Positions 6,697-15,022 are shown, numbered from the stretch's first letter. The stretch is DNA of 16,291 nucleotides from Segatella salivae DSM 15606 (GCF_000185845.1 NZ_GL629647.1:325938-342228), one strand, 5' to 3'. Numbers and translations are program-made. The notes: a model not told the origin generated them from the letters alone.

Positions 6697-7404
6697 ATGT
6701 CATTCATTATGAATATTATTCAACGCAATCTTTTCACAAAACTTAGGATAGATAACTTCCAAACTAAAGAGCAATTAGAGCCCATGTCGAGGTTCAAGCT
6801 GAAGAAACTCATGGTGCTTATGAAAAACATTGCAGACATGCCAGCGGGCGAAGTGACCCTATCCAACCCCCTGTTGAACAAGAGATTGAAGAAGATTCAG
6901 AAAGAAGAAGCAACAGCAACTCAGGTTTCTAAAGAAACCATCTACCTCTTACGAATCATCATAGCAAATGTAAATGCAACGATGAATCATGGGATTCCCG
7001 TTCGTGGTATTATCCAATTGGGTCAATATCTGCGTTCCCGTGGAGAGAAAGTTGACTTTATGAAGTTAGAACGTTGGCTTTCAAAGCTTCATGTTTCGCG
7101 CCTTGCACAGTTGCAAGGTAATATCCTTATAGACCTCCTTGGCTTTGAAAAGGCGGAGCTACCTTTTGTAAAACAGCCTGAGAAAGAAGCGATTTCACTA
7201 ACTCTTCGGTCTATAACAAACATAGAACATGACACAGAAGAGTGGCACTTTAGACAAGGAAACAGCGTTTTTGTACATAACAATCAAAAGTTGCTTAGAC
7301 GCAATTTGCGACGCAGTATGCGTTATATAGACTACGCACCCATAGAAACAACCAGTAATTTTCTATTGAATTTCTCACGTAGTTTGTCTGAAATCGAGGA
7401 ATAA
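6697..7404 (+). CDS. Unidentified protein, last gene of the altronate operon
   Basis: A 235-residue, Lys/Arg-rich, predicted helical cytoplasmic protein without signal peptide or membrane segment. I do not recognise it firmly. Two stretches, NIIQRNLFTKLRIDNF with LEPMSRFKLKKLM near the N-terminus and MNHGIPVRGIIQLGQYLRSR at about 110-130 (followed by LERWLSKL and LLGFEKAELPF), recall from memory the Bacteroidota uncharacterised nucleotidyltransferase family (NTP_transf_5). However, no catalytic GSxxD-type motif is visible, so it would be a non-catalytic or degenerate relative. It starts 5 bp after the antiporter stop (ATG 6697, with MNIIQRN at 6709 an equally good start), so it is very likely co-transcribed. 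The unit closes at the palindrome 7405-7429. The function is unknown. Confidence 0.8.
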   Translation: MSFIMNIIQRNLFTKLRIDNFQTKEQLEPMSRFKLKKLMVLMKNIADMPAGEVTLSNPLLNKRLKKIQKEEATATQVSKETIYLLRIIIANVNATMNHGIPVRGIIQLGQYLRSRGEKVDFMKLERWLSKLHVSRLAQLQGNILIDLLGFEKAELPFVKQPEKEAISLTLRSITNIEHDTEEWHFRQGNSVFVHNNQKLLRRNLRRSMRYIDYAPIETTSNFLLNFSRSLSEIEE

Positions 7405-7429
7405 GCAAAATAAAATTAATTTATTTTGC
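7405..7429. repeat. Perfect AT-rich palindrome between the altronate operon and lysozyme gene
   Basis: GCAAAATAAA (7405-7414) pairs perfectly with TTTATTTTGC (7420-7429) around loop ATTAA. It begins directly after the stop codon of the preceding gene, and its right arm contains the -33 TTTG of the next promoter. There is no T-run after it, so as a terminator it would be weak. The position equally suits a repressor operator for the lysozyme promoter. Confidence 0.6.
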
Positions 7430-7455
7430 CATTCTATGTATTTGCTGTAATTTTG
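7425..7455 (+). promoter_or_regulatory. Consensus Bacteroidota promoter of the lysozyme/zinc-ribbon unit
   Basis: TTTG (7425-7428) and TAATTTTG (7448-7455) are separated by 19 bp, which matches the Bacteroides sigma factor consensus at every fixed position. The expected transcription start (about 7459-7462) coincides with the ATG at 7461, so the message would be leaderless or almost so. Confidence 0.8.
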
Positions 7456-7460
7456 CAAAT

Positions 7461-8159
7461 ATGAGGTTCAAGAATTTATATTTAATCGTCTTTTTCATTT
7501 TCTTCACACCCACACTCCTAAATGCTCAGGAATATGTTCAGTGCGAAGATACGTGTAGTCACGTGCATGGCATCGACTTAAGTCATTATCAAGGGGATGT
7601 CTTTTGGGAGACTGTAGGAGAAAACTCTAAGATGGCCTATGTCTATTTGAAGGCATCTGAAGGAGGAGATCGTATTGATACAAAGTATGAACGCAATATA
7701 GAGTTGGCGCATAAATATGGACTTAAGGTTGGTTCTTACCATTTCTTTCGTCCTAAAACAGATTTAAACAAGCAACTACTCAACTTTATGACTCAATGTC
7801 GTCCAGGCGAACAAGACCTTATTCCGATGATAGATATCGAAACAAAAAGCGGACTTGACACTGAGGAATTCTGCGATTCTTTGTTCAAATTCATACATTT
7901 GGTGGAGAAAGCTTATAACCAAAAGCCCCTACTCTATACCTTTGTGAACTTCTATAACAATTATCTTTTAGGAAAGATTGATGGATATAAACTGATGATT
8001 GCACAATATACACGACGCATTCCCGAACTGGCTGACCAACGTGACTTTACAATGTGGCAATACACGGGTAAGGGAAGAATCAATGGAGTCAACGGATTTG
8101 TTGACAAAAGTAGGTTTATGGACAAACACAGTCTTCGCGAAATTCGATTTAAACACTGA
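7461..8159 (+). CDS. Secreted GH25 lysozyme (muramidase)
   Basis: A 232-residue glycoside hydrolase family 25 enzyme that cleaves the MurNAc-GlcNAc bond of peptidoglycan. Residues 1-22 form a signal peptide (MRFKNLYLIV, hydrophobic core, cleavage after LLNA), so it acts in the periplasm or outside. The catalytic domain runs from about residue 35 to the end: HGIDLSHYQG (Asp39), AYVYLKASEGGD, GSYHFF, and MIDIETK carrying Asp125 and Glu127, the expected catalytic pair. A TMWQYTGKGRINGVNG strand closes the barrel. No wall-binding repeats are present, so it is a bare catalytic domain. It starts at ATG 7461 because the signal peptide needs this N-terminus. It is followed after 24 bp by the zinc-ribbon protein, and the pair is probably transcribed together from the promoter at 7425-7455. 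Confidence 0.93.
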   Translation: MRFKNLYLIVFFIFFTPTLLNAQEYVQCEDTCSHVHGIDLSHYQGDVFWETVGENSKMAYVYLKASEGGDRIDTKYERNIELAHKYGLKVGSYHFFRPKTDLNKQLLNFMTQCRPGEQDLIPMIDIETKSGLDTEEFCDSLFKFIHLVEKAYNQKPLLYTFVNFYNNYLLGKIDGYKLMIAQYTRRIPELADQRDFTMWQYTGKGRINGVNGFVDKSRFMDKHSLREIRFKH

Positions 8160-8183
8160 TATTAATTAAAATAAACAAACACT

Positions 8184-9230
8184 ATGGCTATTATAAAATG
8201 TCCTGAATGTGGAAATCCTGTGAGTGACAAGGCACCCTATTGCCCTAAATGTGGCATCGAGATTGCAGGCAAAATAAAATCTCAAACCATGACACCTCCC
8301 CCTGTTCCCCCCGCTGAAAAGCCTTCTAATTCACAATCACCGAAAGATGAAAATAAAAAGAATGGTACGAGAAATGTACTCATTGTTTGTCTTGTTATCG
8401 CGTTAATCGCATGTGGATTAGCCTTATATTTTTATCACGATGCACAATCAAGTAAAGAGCAAAGTGAATATGAATATGCTATGAAATCAACAGACCCAGC
8501 TGTATTACAAGCCTACCTTGATACGTTTACTGACGCCCCTGAAGCTCATATTGATAGCATTCAAGCTCATTTATTGATGCTACAACAAGGAGATAAAGAC
8601 TGGTCTAATGCTTTGGTTAGTAACTCAAAATCAGCTTTTGAGGCCTATATTGCAAATCATCCAGACTCTCCTCACAAGGCAGAAGCAGAGCATAAGATAG
8701 ACTCTATTGATTGGGCTACAGTGTCAACTACAAACACAGTAGACGCTTATAACACCTATCTTCAAGATCATCCCAACGGAGAACATGTTGATGAAGCAAA
8801 AGATGGAATCAAACAAGTCAATGCAAAGACAGTACAACCAGAGGAAAAACAAATGATTAGCAGTTTGTTCCGCCAATTCTTCCAAAGTGTAAACACACGT
8901 GATGAGATTGTACTTACTAACACATGTGAAAGTCTTATGACTTCATTCTTAGGCAAACCAGACGCTACAAAGAGTGATGTTGTGACCTTCCTTGATAAGA
9001 TTTGGAAGGACGATATCACCAATATGACTTGGCGTATCAATAATGATTATACAATCAGTAAAAAAGAAGTTGGAGATGATGACTACGAATATACCGTACA
9101 ATTCTCTGCTGTTCAGTCGAAAACTACGGAAGAATCATCGAAACCAACAAATACTCTTTTCCGTATAAATGCAAAGGTTAGTCCTAACGATAAAATCAGT
9201 TCATTTAGCATGGTTAAGATTATTGAATAA
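8184..9230 (+). CDS. Zinc-ribbon, single-pass membrane protein with tandem helical repeats
   Basis: A 348-residue protein of unknown role. A cytoplasmic zinc ribbon has Cys6, Cys9, Cys20 and Cys23 (CPECG, CPKCG). A Pro/Ser/Lys-rich linker (33-62) leads to one membrane helix (about 65-84, VLIVCLVIALIACGLALYFY). The remainder is presumably outside the cytoplasm: three degenerate repeats of the form AYLxxxPdsxHxxxAxxxI (about 104-130, 149-175, 184-210), resembling TPR/BamD-like helical pairs. After these comes a domain at about 220-348 with alternating strands that resembles NTF2-like folds. The N-in, C-out topology follows from positive charges (KKNGTRN) before the helix. It follows the lysozyme gene by 24 bp with no promoter between, so a cell-envelope role linked to peptidoglycan remodelling is plausible but inferred. 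The transcript ends at the hairpin at 9276-9312. Confidence 0.85.
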   Translation: MAIIKCPECGNPVSDKAPYCPKCGIEIAGKIKSQTMTPPPVPPAEKPSNSQSPKDENKKNGTRNVLIVCLVIALIACGLALYFYHDAQSSKEQSEYEYAMKSTDPAVLQAYLDTFTDAPEAHIDSIQAHLLMLQQGDKDWSNALVSNSKSAFEAYIANHPDSPHKAEAEHKIDSIDWATVSTTNTVDAYNTYLQDHPNGEHVDEAKDGIKQVNAKTVQPEEKQMISSLFRQFFQSVNTRDEIVLTNTCESLMTSFLGKPDATKSDVVTFLDKIWKDDITNMTWRINNDYTISKKEVGDDDYEYTVQFSAVQSKTTEESSKPTNTLFRINAKVSPNDKISSFSMVKIIE

Positions 9231-9275
9231 CAGGTTATAACTAACAGTCTGACAATATTTTATTTATTACAAAGT

Positions 9276-9312
9276 AAACTGCATCAAATCATTGAATGAT
9301 TTGATGCAGTTT
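9276..9312 (+). terminator. Strong intrinsic terminator after the zinc-ribbon gene
   Basis: AAACTGCATCAAATCAT (9276-9292) pairs perfectly over 17 bp with 9296-9312 around loop TGA and is followed by GTTTT. Preceding AAA bases could extend the stem. It lies 46 bp after the stop of the zinc-ribbon gene and closes that unit. Confidence 0.9.
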
Positions 9313-9325
9313 GTTTTATGAATCC

Positions 9326-9350
9326 ATAGGAATTAATCAGTCATTCCTAT
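9326..9350. repeat. Second hairpin in the 9231-9504 intergenic region
   Basis: ATAGGAAT (9326-9333) and ATTCCTAT (9343-9350) form a perfect 8-bp stem with a 9-base loop, followed by CTTATCATTTT. It may be a backup terminator, or an operator 120 bp upstream of the manC -7 box. A further short palindrome CTATTTCGAAAAATAG lies at 9408-9423, between it and the promoter. Confidence 0.45.
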
Positions 9351-9445
9351 CTTATCATTTTCTTGGTTATATTCTTTCATTTTATGTTTCAGTTTCTATT
9401 AAATTGCCTATTTCGAAAAATAGTTGTCTAATTATTACGATTTCA

Positions 9446-9477
9446 TTTGCATATTTTATATAAATTGCGTAATTTTG
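9446..9477 (+). promoter_or_regulatory. Consensus promoter of the manC-gmd operon
   Basis: TTTG (9446-9449) and TAATTTTG (9470-9477), 20 bp apart, match the Bacteroides promoter consensus fully. The expected start near 9481 leaves a leader of about 24 nt before the manC ATG at 9505. Confidence 0.8.
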
Positions 9478-9504
9478 AAGCTAAACTTTATTATTTAACA
9501 ATAT

Positions 9505-10572
9505 ATGATTGACAAAAGAAATCACGTCGTTATTATGGCAGGAGGAGTCGGAAGTCGCTTTTGGCCGATGAGTACAACCGAATGCCCAAAGCAATTTATT
9601 GACGTATTGGGCGTTGGTCGATCCCTTCTTCAGCTTACATATGATAGATTTCGGGACATTTGTTTGCCGGAGAATATATGGATTGTAACGAACAAAAAGT
9701 ATTTAGACATTTGCTGCGAACAACTGCCTAATATACCCATTGAAAACATATTGTTAGAACCATGCCGTCGAAACACTGCTCCATGTATAGCATATGTCAG
9801 CTGGAAAATAAAGTCAAAAGATCCAAAAGCCAATGTCGTTATATCACCAAGTGACGCTATTGTCACAGACACGGCAGAGTTTCAACGTATCATTTGCGCA
9901 TGTCTGAAGTTCACAGGTGAGACAGATGCTATTGTTACCTTAGGCATAAAACCGAATAGACCCGAAACGGGTTATGGATATATTCAAGCCGATTTATCAG
10001 TTTCTTCCCCTCGAAATAAAGGCATATTTCGTGTTGATTCATTCCGTGAAAAGCCAGATATTACAACAGCAAAGAAATATATTCAGCAAAACAATTACTT
10101 TTGGAATGCAGGCATATTTATATGGAATGTAAGTACAATAGTGAATGCTTTTAGAGTATATCAGCCGGCAATTTCAAAGGTGTTTGAAGGCATGGAACAT
10201 ATTTATGGAAGCTTAGAAGAGCAACAAATGATTGATGAACGTTATCCAGAATGCGAGAATATATCAGTAGACTACGCTATTATGGAGAAGGCAGAAGAAA
10301 TCTTTGTGTGCCCAGCAGACTTCGGATGGAGTGACCTTGGAACTTGGGGTAGCTTGTTAGACAAAAGTAAAAAAGACTTCTATGGCAATGCCCTAATTGG
10401 TAACGACATCACTCTATATGATTCACATGATTGCATTGTTCACACAATGAAGGAAAAGCAAGTTGTTATTCAAGGCCTCGATGGATATATTGTTGCAGAG
10501 AATAACGACAGATTATTAATATGTAAACTCTCTGAAGAGCAACGAATCAAGCAGTTTTTTGATAAAAAATAA
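9505..10572 (+). CDS. manC: Mannose-1-phosphate guanylyltransferase
   Basis: Makes GDP-mannose from mannose-1-phosphate and GTP in the cytoplasm. The 355 residues form a monofunctional enzyme: a nucleotidyltransferase fold with the signature MAGGVGSRFWPMSTTECPKQ (11-30), ISPSDAIV, a GYGYIQ strand, FREKPD in the sugar-binding region and WNAGIFIWN. The left-handed helix domain is short and there is no C-terminal phosphomannose isomerase domain, unlike the bifunctional AlgA-type enzymes of about 480 residues. The ATG at 9505 has only MIDKRNH before the first strand, as expected. gmd follows after 7 bp, so GDP-mannose is passed directly to the next enzyme. The neighbours suggest supply of deoxyhexose precursors for capsule, lipopolysaccharide or glycoprotein glycans. 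Confidence 0.95.
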   Translation: MIDKRNHVVIMAGGVGSRFWPMSTTECPKQFIDVLGVGRSLLQLTYDRFRDICLPENIWIVTNKKYLDICCEQLPNIPIENILLEPCRRNTAPCIAYVSWKIKSKDPKANVVISPSDAIVTDTAEFQRIICACLKFTGETDAIVTLGIKPNRPETGYGYIQADLSVSSPRNKGIFRVDSFREKPDITTAKKYIQQNNYFWNAGIFIWNVSTIVNAFRVYQPAISKVFEGMEHIYGSLEEQQMIDERYPECENISVDYAIMEKAEEIFVCPADFGWSDLGTWGSLLDKSKKDFYGNALIGNDITLYDSHDCIVHTMKEKQVVIQGLDGYIVAENNDRLLICKLSEEQRIKQFFDKK

Positions 10573-10579
10573 TAATAAA

Positions 10580-11674
10580 ATGGATAAGAAAGTAGCACTT
10601 ATTACAGGTATAACAGGTCAAGATGGGTCTTATTTGGCCGAATTATTGTTAGAAAAAGGATACGAAGTTCATGGTACAATTCGTCGTTCATCCGTAGACT
10701 ATCGTGAACGAATTGCCCATCTTGAAGGGAAAGCTCATTTTCATTTGCACTATGCAGACTTAGGAGACTCCATGAGTATCCTTGGGGTTATTGGGAAAAT
10801 TCGTCCAACAGAAATTTATAATCTCGCTGCACAAAGTCATGTTCAAGTTAGCTTTGATTCACCCGAATTTACCGCAGATATAGATGCTGTAGGTGTATTG
10901 CGTGTGTTAGAAGCAGTACGTCAGCTTGGACTTACAGACACTTGCCGAATCTATCAGGCCAGTACCTCTGAACTTTATGGTAAGGTTGAAGAGGTTCCTC
11001 AGAATGAAAACACTCCATTTCATCCCTATAGTCCCTATGCAGTTGCTAAGCAATATGGTTACTGGATTGTAAGAGAATATCGTGAAGCTTATAACATGTT
11101 CTGTTGTTCAGGAATTCTTTTTAACCACGAAAGTGAACGACGTGGTGAGACGTTTGTCACGAGAAAGATTACCTTAGCAGCTGCACGCATTAAGCAAGGA
11201 AAGCAAGAAAAGCTCTTCTTGGGTAACCTAAGTTCACTTCGTGACTGGGGATATGCAAAAGATTATGTTAAGTGTATGTGGCTCATTTTACAGCATGACA
11301 AACCTGAAGACTTTGTTATTGCAACAGGAGTTCAACATAGTGTGAGAGAGTTTTGCTATTACGCATTCAAACGTGTGGGTATAGAGTTAGAGTTTAAAGG
11401 TGAGGGGCTTGAAGAAAAAGGCATAGATAAAGCTACTGGTAAAATACTCATTGAAGTTAGTCCCGATTTCTATCGACCAACAGATGTTGTCAATCTATGG
11501 GGAGATCCAACAAAAGCTAAAGCAGAACTTGGTTGGAATCCAGAAAATACAAGTTTTGAAACATTAGTAAATATCATGGTTGATAGCGATATGGCAAAAG
11601 TCGCTTCTGAAGGTGCAGCAGAGAAAGTGAGAACAAATCTCGCTGAATATTTAGAAAAAGGCATTGTAAAATAA
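10580..11674 (+). CDS. gmd: GDP-mannose 4,6-dehydratase
   Basis: Converts GDP-D-mannose to GDP-4-keto-6-deoxy-D-mannose using bound NADP. The 364-residue extended short-chain dehydrogenase has TGITGQDGSYLAELL (from residue 9) as dinucleotide-binding loop, Arg-rich IRRSS for NADP, catalytic STSE (128-131) and YAVAK (Tyr153, Lys157). ERRGETFVTRKIT and SLRDWGYAKDYV are typical of the family. ATG 10580 is chosen because MDKKVALITG is the standard N-terminus; a TTG extension to 10559 would overlap the manC end. The usual partner fcl (GDP-fucose synthase) is absent, since the next gene is on the other strand. The final sugar therefore depends on an enzyme encoded elsewhere (fucose, rhamnose or perosamine type). 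Confidence 0.97.
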   Translation: MDKKVALITGITGQDGSYLAELLLEKGYEVHGTIRRSSVDYRERIAHLEGKAHFHLHYADLGDSMSILGVIGKIRPTEIYNLAAQSHVQVSFDSPEFTADIDAVGVLRVLEAVRQLGLTDTCRIYQASTSELYGKVEEVPQNENTPFHPYSPYAVAKQYGYWIVREYREAYNMFCCSGILFNHESERRGETFVTRKITLAAARIKQGKQEKLFLGNLSSLRDWGYAKDYVKCMWLILQHDKPEDFVIATGVQHSVREFCYYAFKRVGIELEFKGEGLEEKGIDKATGKILIEVSPDFYRPTDVVNLWGDPTKAKAELGWNPENTSFETLVNIMVDSDMAKVASEGAAEKVRTNLAEYLEKGIVK

Positions 11675-11701
11675 AGATATTTAGATTATGTAAATAAGAC
11701 A

Positions 11702-11740
11702 AAGAAGGCGTAAGTTCTCGTAAAGAACATACGCCTTCTT
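11702..11740. terminator. Hairpin terminator between gmd and nadE
   Basis: Bases 11702-11718 pair with 11724-11740 over 17 positions with a single A-A mismatch (11713/11729) around loop CGTAA, followed by CTTTT on the plus strand. It lies 27 bp after the gmd stop. The next gene converges from the right and ends at 11839, so the hairpin may act in both directions, though it is about 100 bp beyond the nadE stop. Confidence 0.85.
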
Positions 11741-11838
11741 CTTTTAATTCATCATGAATTTGAAATTCAAAACATTTTCTTCACTAACATAAATCAAAGA
11801 TAATGCAATATATTTCAGTGGAGATTTTTCTGTAAACC

Positions 11839-13767
11839 TTATAAATCTTCACACTCTTTTAGCCACAAAGAATTAGACGCATCACTTGGCATGCGCCAGT
11901 CTCCGCGTGGACTTAAGCTGACACTTCCCACTTTCGGTCCATCAGGGAGGCAACTACGTTTGAATTGTTGACTAAAGAATCGGCGGAAAAATATTGTTAA
12001 CCATTTCTTTATACACTTGACATCATATTGCCCTGCAAAAGCCTTTTCTGCTAAAATAAATATTTTCTTTGGCCGAAAACCATATCGAAGGAAATAATAT
12101 AAAAAGAAATCATGAAGTTCATAAGGCCCAACTAAATCTTCAGTCTTTTGAGATATACTATCGTTTTGAGTTGCAGGCAAGAGTTCAGGACTAATTGGTG
12201 TATTAACAATATCAATAAGTATTGATGCTATATCTGGGGACATTGTTGTTGCCACAAATCTCATCAGATGCTGAATCAATGTCTTTGGAACACTAGCATT
12301 AACTCCATACATACTCATATGGTCACCGTTGTATGTAGCCCAGCCTAAAGCTAACTCTGAAAGATCACCTGTTCCTATAACAAAACCACCAACTTGATTA
12401 CTCAAATCCATAAGAATTTGCGTACGTTCGCGTGCTTGCCCATTCTCATATGTTATGTCATGAACAGACATATCATGACCTATATCTTCGAAATGTTGGG
12501 TAACGCTCTTCGCAATAGATATCTCACGAATAGATATATTAAGTTTTTCCATCAGATGGATAGCATTCTGATAGGTGCGATCTGTAGTCCCAAAACCAGG
12601 CATTGTAACCCCAATTATCCCTTTACGGTCTAACTTTAATTTATCGAAAGTGCGTACACAAACTAATAATGCCAATGTAGAATCGAGACCACCACTAACT
12701 CCTAATACCACATGTTTACACCCTGTATGAATTAGACGCTTAGCCAATCCCATGACTTGTATATTGAAAACTTCCTCACATGAATCTGCTAAATCATCTT
12801 CTTCTGGAATAAATGGACATGGACTAATAGTACGATCTATATGAAATGGCTTCTTTTGTTCAATAGCATAACACAGTTCCTCATTAGGGTTCAACATTCC
12901 TGCACGTTGTGCATTTACAAAAGTTGTATTATTACGTCGCTCTGCACGAAGTCTTTCTACATCAATTTGAGTAACAACAAGCTGGGAATCAACCGAGAAA
13001 CGCTCACCCTCTACCAATAAAGTACCATTTTCATAGATTAAAGCATTACCACCATAAACAACATCTTGAGTGCTTTCACCAAAGCCACAACTACTATACA
13101 CATAGCCACTAATCATGCGTGCACTCTGCTGCGCTAACAAACTCTTTAGATATTTATGTTTTCCGAGTAGTTCATCAGTAGCAGAGAGATTCAAAATTAA
13201 ATCTGCACCAGATAAGGCCAAATGGTTACTTGGTGGAATCGGAGCCCATACATCTTCACAGATTTCAACACCAAACTTAACTCCTTGTGAAGTCAAGAAT
13301 AGTTTTGATTCAGCAGAAATTGTAAGTGTATGACCAGCATAACTGATTATCGTTGGTCGTAAATCTTGAGACGAGGCAAACCATCGTTTTTCATAAAACT
13401 CATTATAATTAGGAAGATAAGTCTTAGGAATAATCCCAAGAATATGCCCTTTCTGAATGATAACTGCACAGTTTAACAAGAGATTACCAACTACAATTGG
13501 AGCGCCAACAACAACTATAATATCTAACTGTTGTGTAAATATAAGCAGCGATTGTATAGCTTCTTCCGTTGAGTTTAATAGCAAATCCTGTCGAAAAAGG
13601 TCCTGACATGTATAACTTGTTATTGCTAATTCAGGGAAAACAATAATTTCTACGCCTTGATTTTCTGCTTTAGAAACTAACTTTTCTATTTGTTGCGTGT
13701 TATAATTTACATCGCCAACCTTTACAGAAGGTATAGCACTTGCAACTTTAATAAATCCGTAATCCAT
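11839..13767 (-). CDS. nadE: Glutamine-dependent NAD+ synthetase
   Basis: Last step of NAD synthesis: deamido-NAD, ATP and glutamine give NAD. The 642-residue two-domain enzyme has an N-terminal nitrilase-type glutaminase (about 1-290) with catalytic Glu46 (FPELAIT), Lys115 (IIPKTYLP) and nucleophile Cys170 (VEICEDVWAP). The C-terminal ATP-pyrophosphatase-type synthetase (about 325-642) has SGGLDS (358-363) and GTGDLSELALGWATYNGD. The glutaminase supplies ammonia to the second domain through an internal tunnel in this family. The start at 13767 lies 2 bp after the stop of the DUF2027/Smr gene, so the two are translationally close and share an operon with queA. The length and both active sites are intact. 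Confidence 0.97.
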   Translation of the reverse strand: MDYGFIKVASAIPSVKVGDVNYNTQQIEKLVSKAENQGVEIIVFPELAITSYTCQDLFRQDLLLNSTEEAIQSLLIFTQQLDIIVVVGAPIVVGNLLLNCAVIIQKGHILGIIPKTYLPNYNEFYEKRWFASSQDLRPTIISYAGHTLTISAESKLFLTSQGVKFGVEICEDVWAPIPPSNHLALSGADLILNLSATDELLGKHKYLKSLLAQQSARMISGYVYSSCGFGESTQDVVYGGNALIYENGTLLVEGERFSVDSQLVVTQIDVERLRAERRNNTTFVNAQRAGMLNPNEELCYAIEQKKPFHIDRTISPCPFIPEEDDLADSCEEVFNIQVMGLAKRLIHTGCKHVVLGVSGGLDSTLALLVCVRTFDKLKLDRKGIIGVTMPGFGTTDRTYQNAIHLMEKLNISIREISIAKSVTQHFEDIGHDMSVHDITYENGQARERTQILMDLSNQVGGFVIGTGDLSELALGWATYNGDHMSMYGVNASVPKTLIQHLMRFVATTMSPDIASILIDIVNTPISPELLPATQNDSISQKTEDLVGPYELHDFFLYYFLRYGFRPKKIFILAEKAFAGQYDVKCIKKWLTIFFRRFFSQQFKRSCLPDGPKVGSVSLSPRGDWRMPSDASNSLWLKECEDL

Positions 13768-13769
13768 AT

Positions 13770-14981
13770 TTATTTGATTGTTACTTGTGTAGCTCCATAA
13801 CCATATTCTTGGAACGAAGCATCTTGATAACTACATCTTTTATATCGATAATGCAATTTATTTACTATCGCATTACGCAATACCCCTTCTCCTTTTCCAT
13901 GAATAAATATGATTTTCTTTCCTTTCTTTCCCTTAAAACGATCGATAGTTTCACGAAATATCTTTAATTGGTAATTCAGAATATCTAAAGAAGACATACC
14001 GGTGATTGAATCCAAAAGCGATTCTGCATGAAGATCAATAACAGAAATATCTTCATTATTATGGTGCTCGTGATGCATGAAAACACCTTCTTTCTTCTGC
14101 AAATCATGACCTAAATTCTGAGAAGTTCTATGGTTTGTGTTCATCGATAGCCGTTGGTTAACAGAAGAAAACATTTCTTCCTCTATCTTTTTTGAATCAA
14201 CTATCAATGGTTTTATTGGGATATCATGTTCTACAATGGGATACAATAGAGCTTGTGTATCAAAGAAATCATTATCCGAAAAACTATGAAGTTTATAAAA
14301 TTTCACAGGATCAAGACGAAATTTCACATCAATGCTTGGCTTCAGAACAAAAGACTTATCACGTTTGTATGCAAACAATTGAATTGCAATTTGAGACAAA
14401 TCATTGAGCACATCTCGTCCAAATTCTCCTAAAAGTATTTTAGTGTTAGGTGCAACTTCACCTTGATATCGAAGCTCCCAAGTATTACCTTCAGCAACTA
14501 AATAACTATATTGAATATGATAATTGCAATCATTCACAAAATAAACCTCAAATGCAGAAGAAGTAAATTGTTTTATATTCGTTGGAATAAAAGCAAGATA
14601 AGTATTTAAAAGATCACCCCCTTGGCGCTCTTCCGTAGGAGTTTTGAATGTAATCTCTTTTTCGTCATCTATTTTATCAAAACGAAATTCATCATCAAAT
14701 GAAAAAGACATATCATCCTGTCCTTCTTTCATCTTTGATTTTATACTCCGATTATCTTGATTTAATTCTATTTCTGATTCTCCATTTTTTGATTTGATTG
14801 TAGGCATTGTAAACTTTGTCGAAGAATAATCTTCGCTACTTATAACAACAACCTCATTCTTTGGGAAGGGTATTTGGAACCCATCTTCATCTTCAACAAG
14901 AACGATATTATTTTTTTGGAAGCCTATAATTTTACCTCCACCTGTTTCACTTAAGAAACGAACTTTATCTCCTATCTTCAT
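13770..14981 (-). CDS. DUF2027 protein with C-terminal Smr domain
   Basis: A 403-residue Bacteroidota protein. An N-terminal KOW/Tudor-like barrel (MKIGDKVRFLSETGGGKIIG, about 1-48) is followed by an acidic, Ser-rich linker (about 50-112) and the DUF2027 beta domain (about 120-260). After a His-rich stretch near 296-310 comes an Smr domain (about 312-403) with DLHAE (316-320) and the HGKGEGVLR loop (361-369). Smr domains occur in MutS2 and bind or nick nucleic acid, and some cleave mRNA at stalled ribosomes; which applies here is unknown. It lies between queA (41 bp upstream) and nadE (2 bp downstream), so it is expressed with housekeeping genes. No signal peptide is seen. Confidence 0.9.
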   Translation of the reverse strand: MKIGDKVRFLSETGGGKIIGFQKNNIVLVEDEDGFQIPFPKNEVVVISSEDYSSTKFTMPTIKSKNGESEIELNQDNRSIKSKMKEGQDDMSFSFDDEFRFDKIDDEKEITFKTPTEERQGGDLLNTYLAFIPTNIKQFTSSAFEVYFVNDCNYHIQYSYLVAEGNTWELRYQGEVAPNTKILLGEFGRDVLNDLSQIAIQLFAYKRDKSFVLKPSIDVKFRLDPVKFYKLHSFSDNDFFDTQALLYPIVEHDIPIKPLIVDSKKIEEEMFSSVNQRLSMNTNHRTSQNLGHDLQKKEGVFMHHEHHNNEDISVIDLHAESLLDSITGMSSLDILNYQLKIFRETIDRFKGKKGKKIIFIHGKGEGVLRNAIVNKLHYRYKRCSYQDASFQEYGYGATQVTIK

Positions 14982-15022
14982 ATCTACGTTGATTCTACTT
15001 TGAATTATAATAAAAAACCTGA

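Noticed and set aside
7447..7456. GTAATTTTGC as a second element boundary
   Set aside because: No integrase, mobile gene or composition change is next to it; it is explained by the lysozyme promoter.
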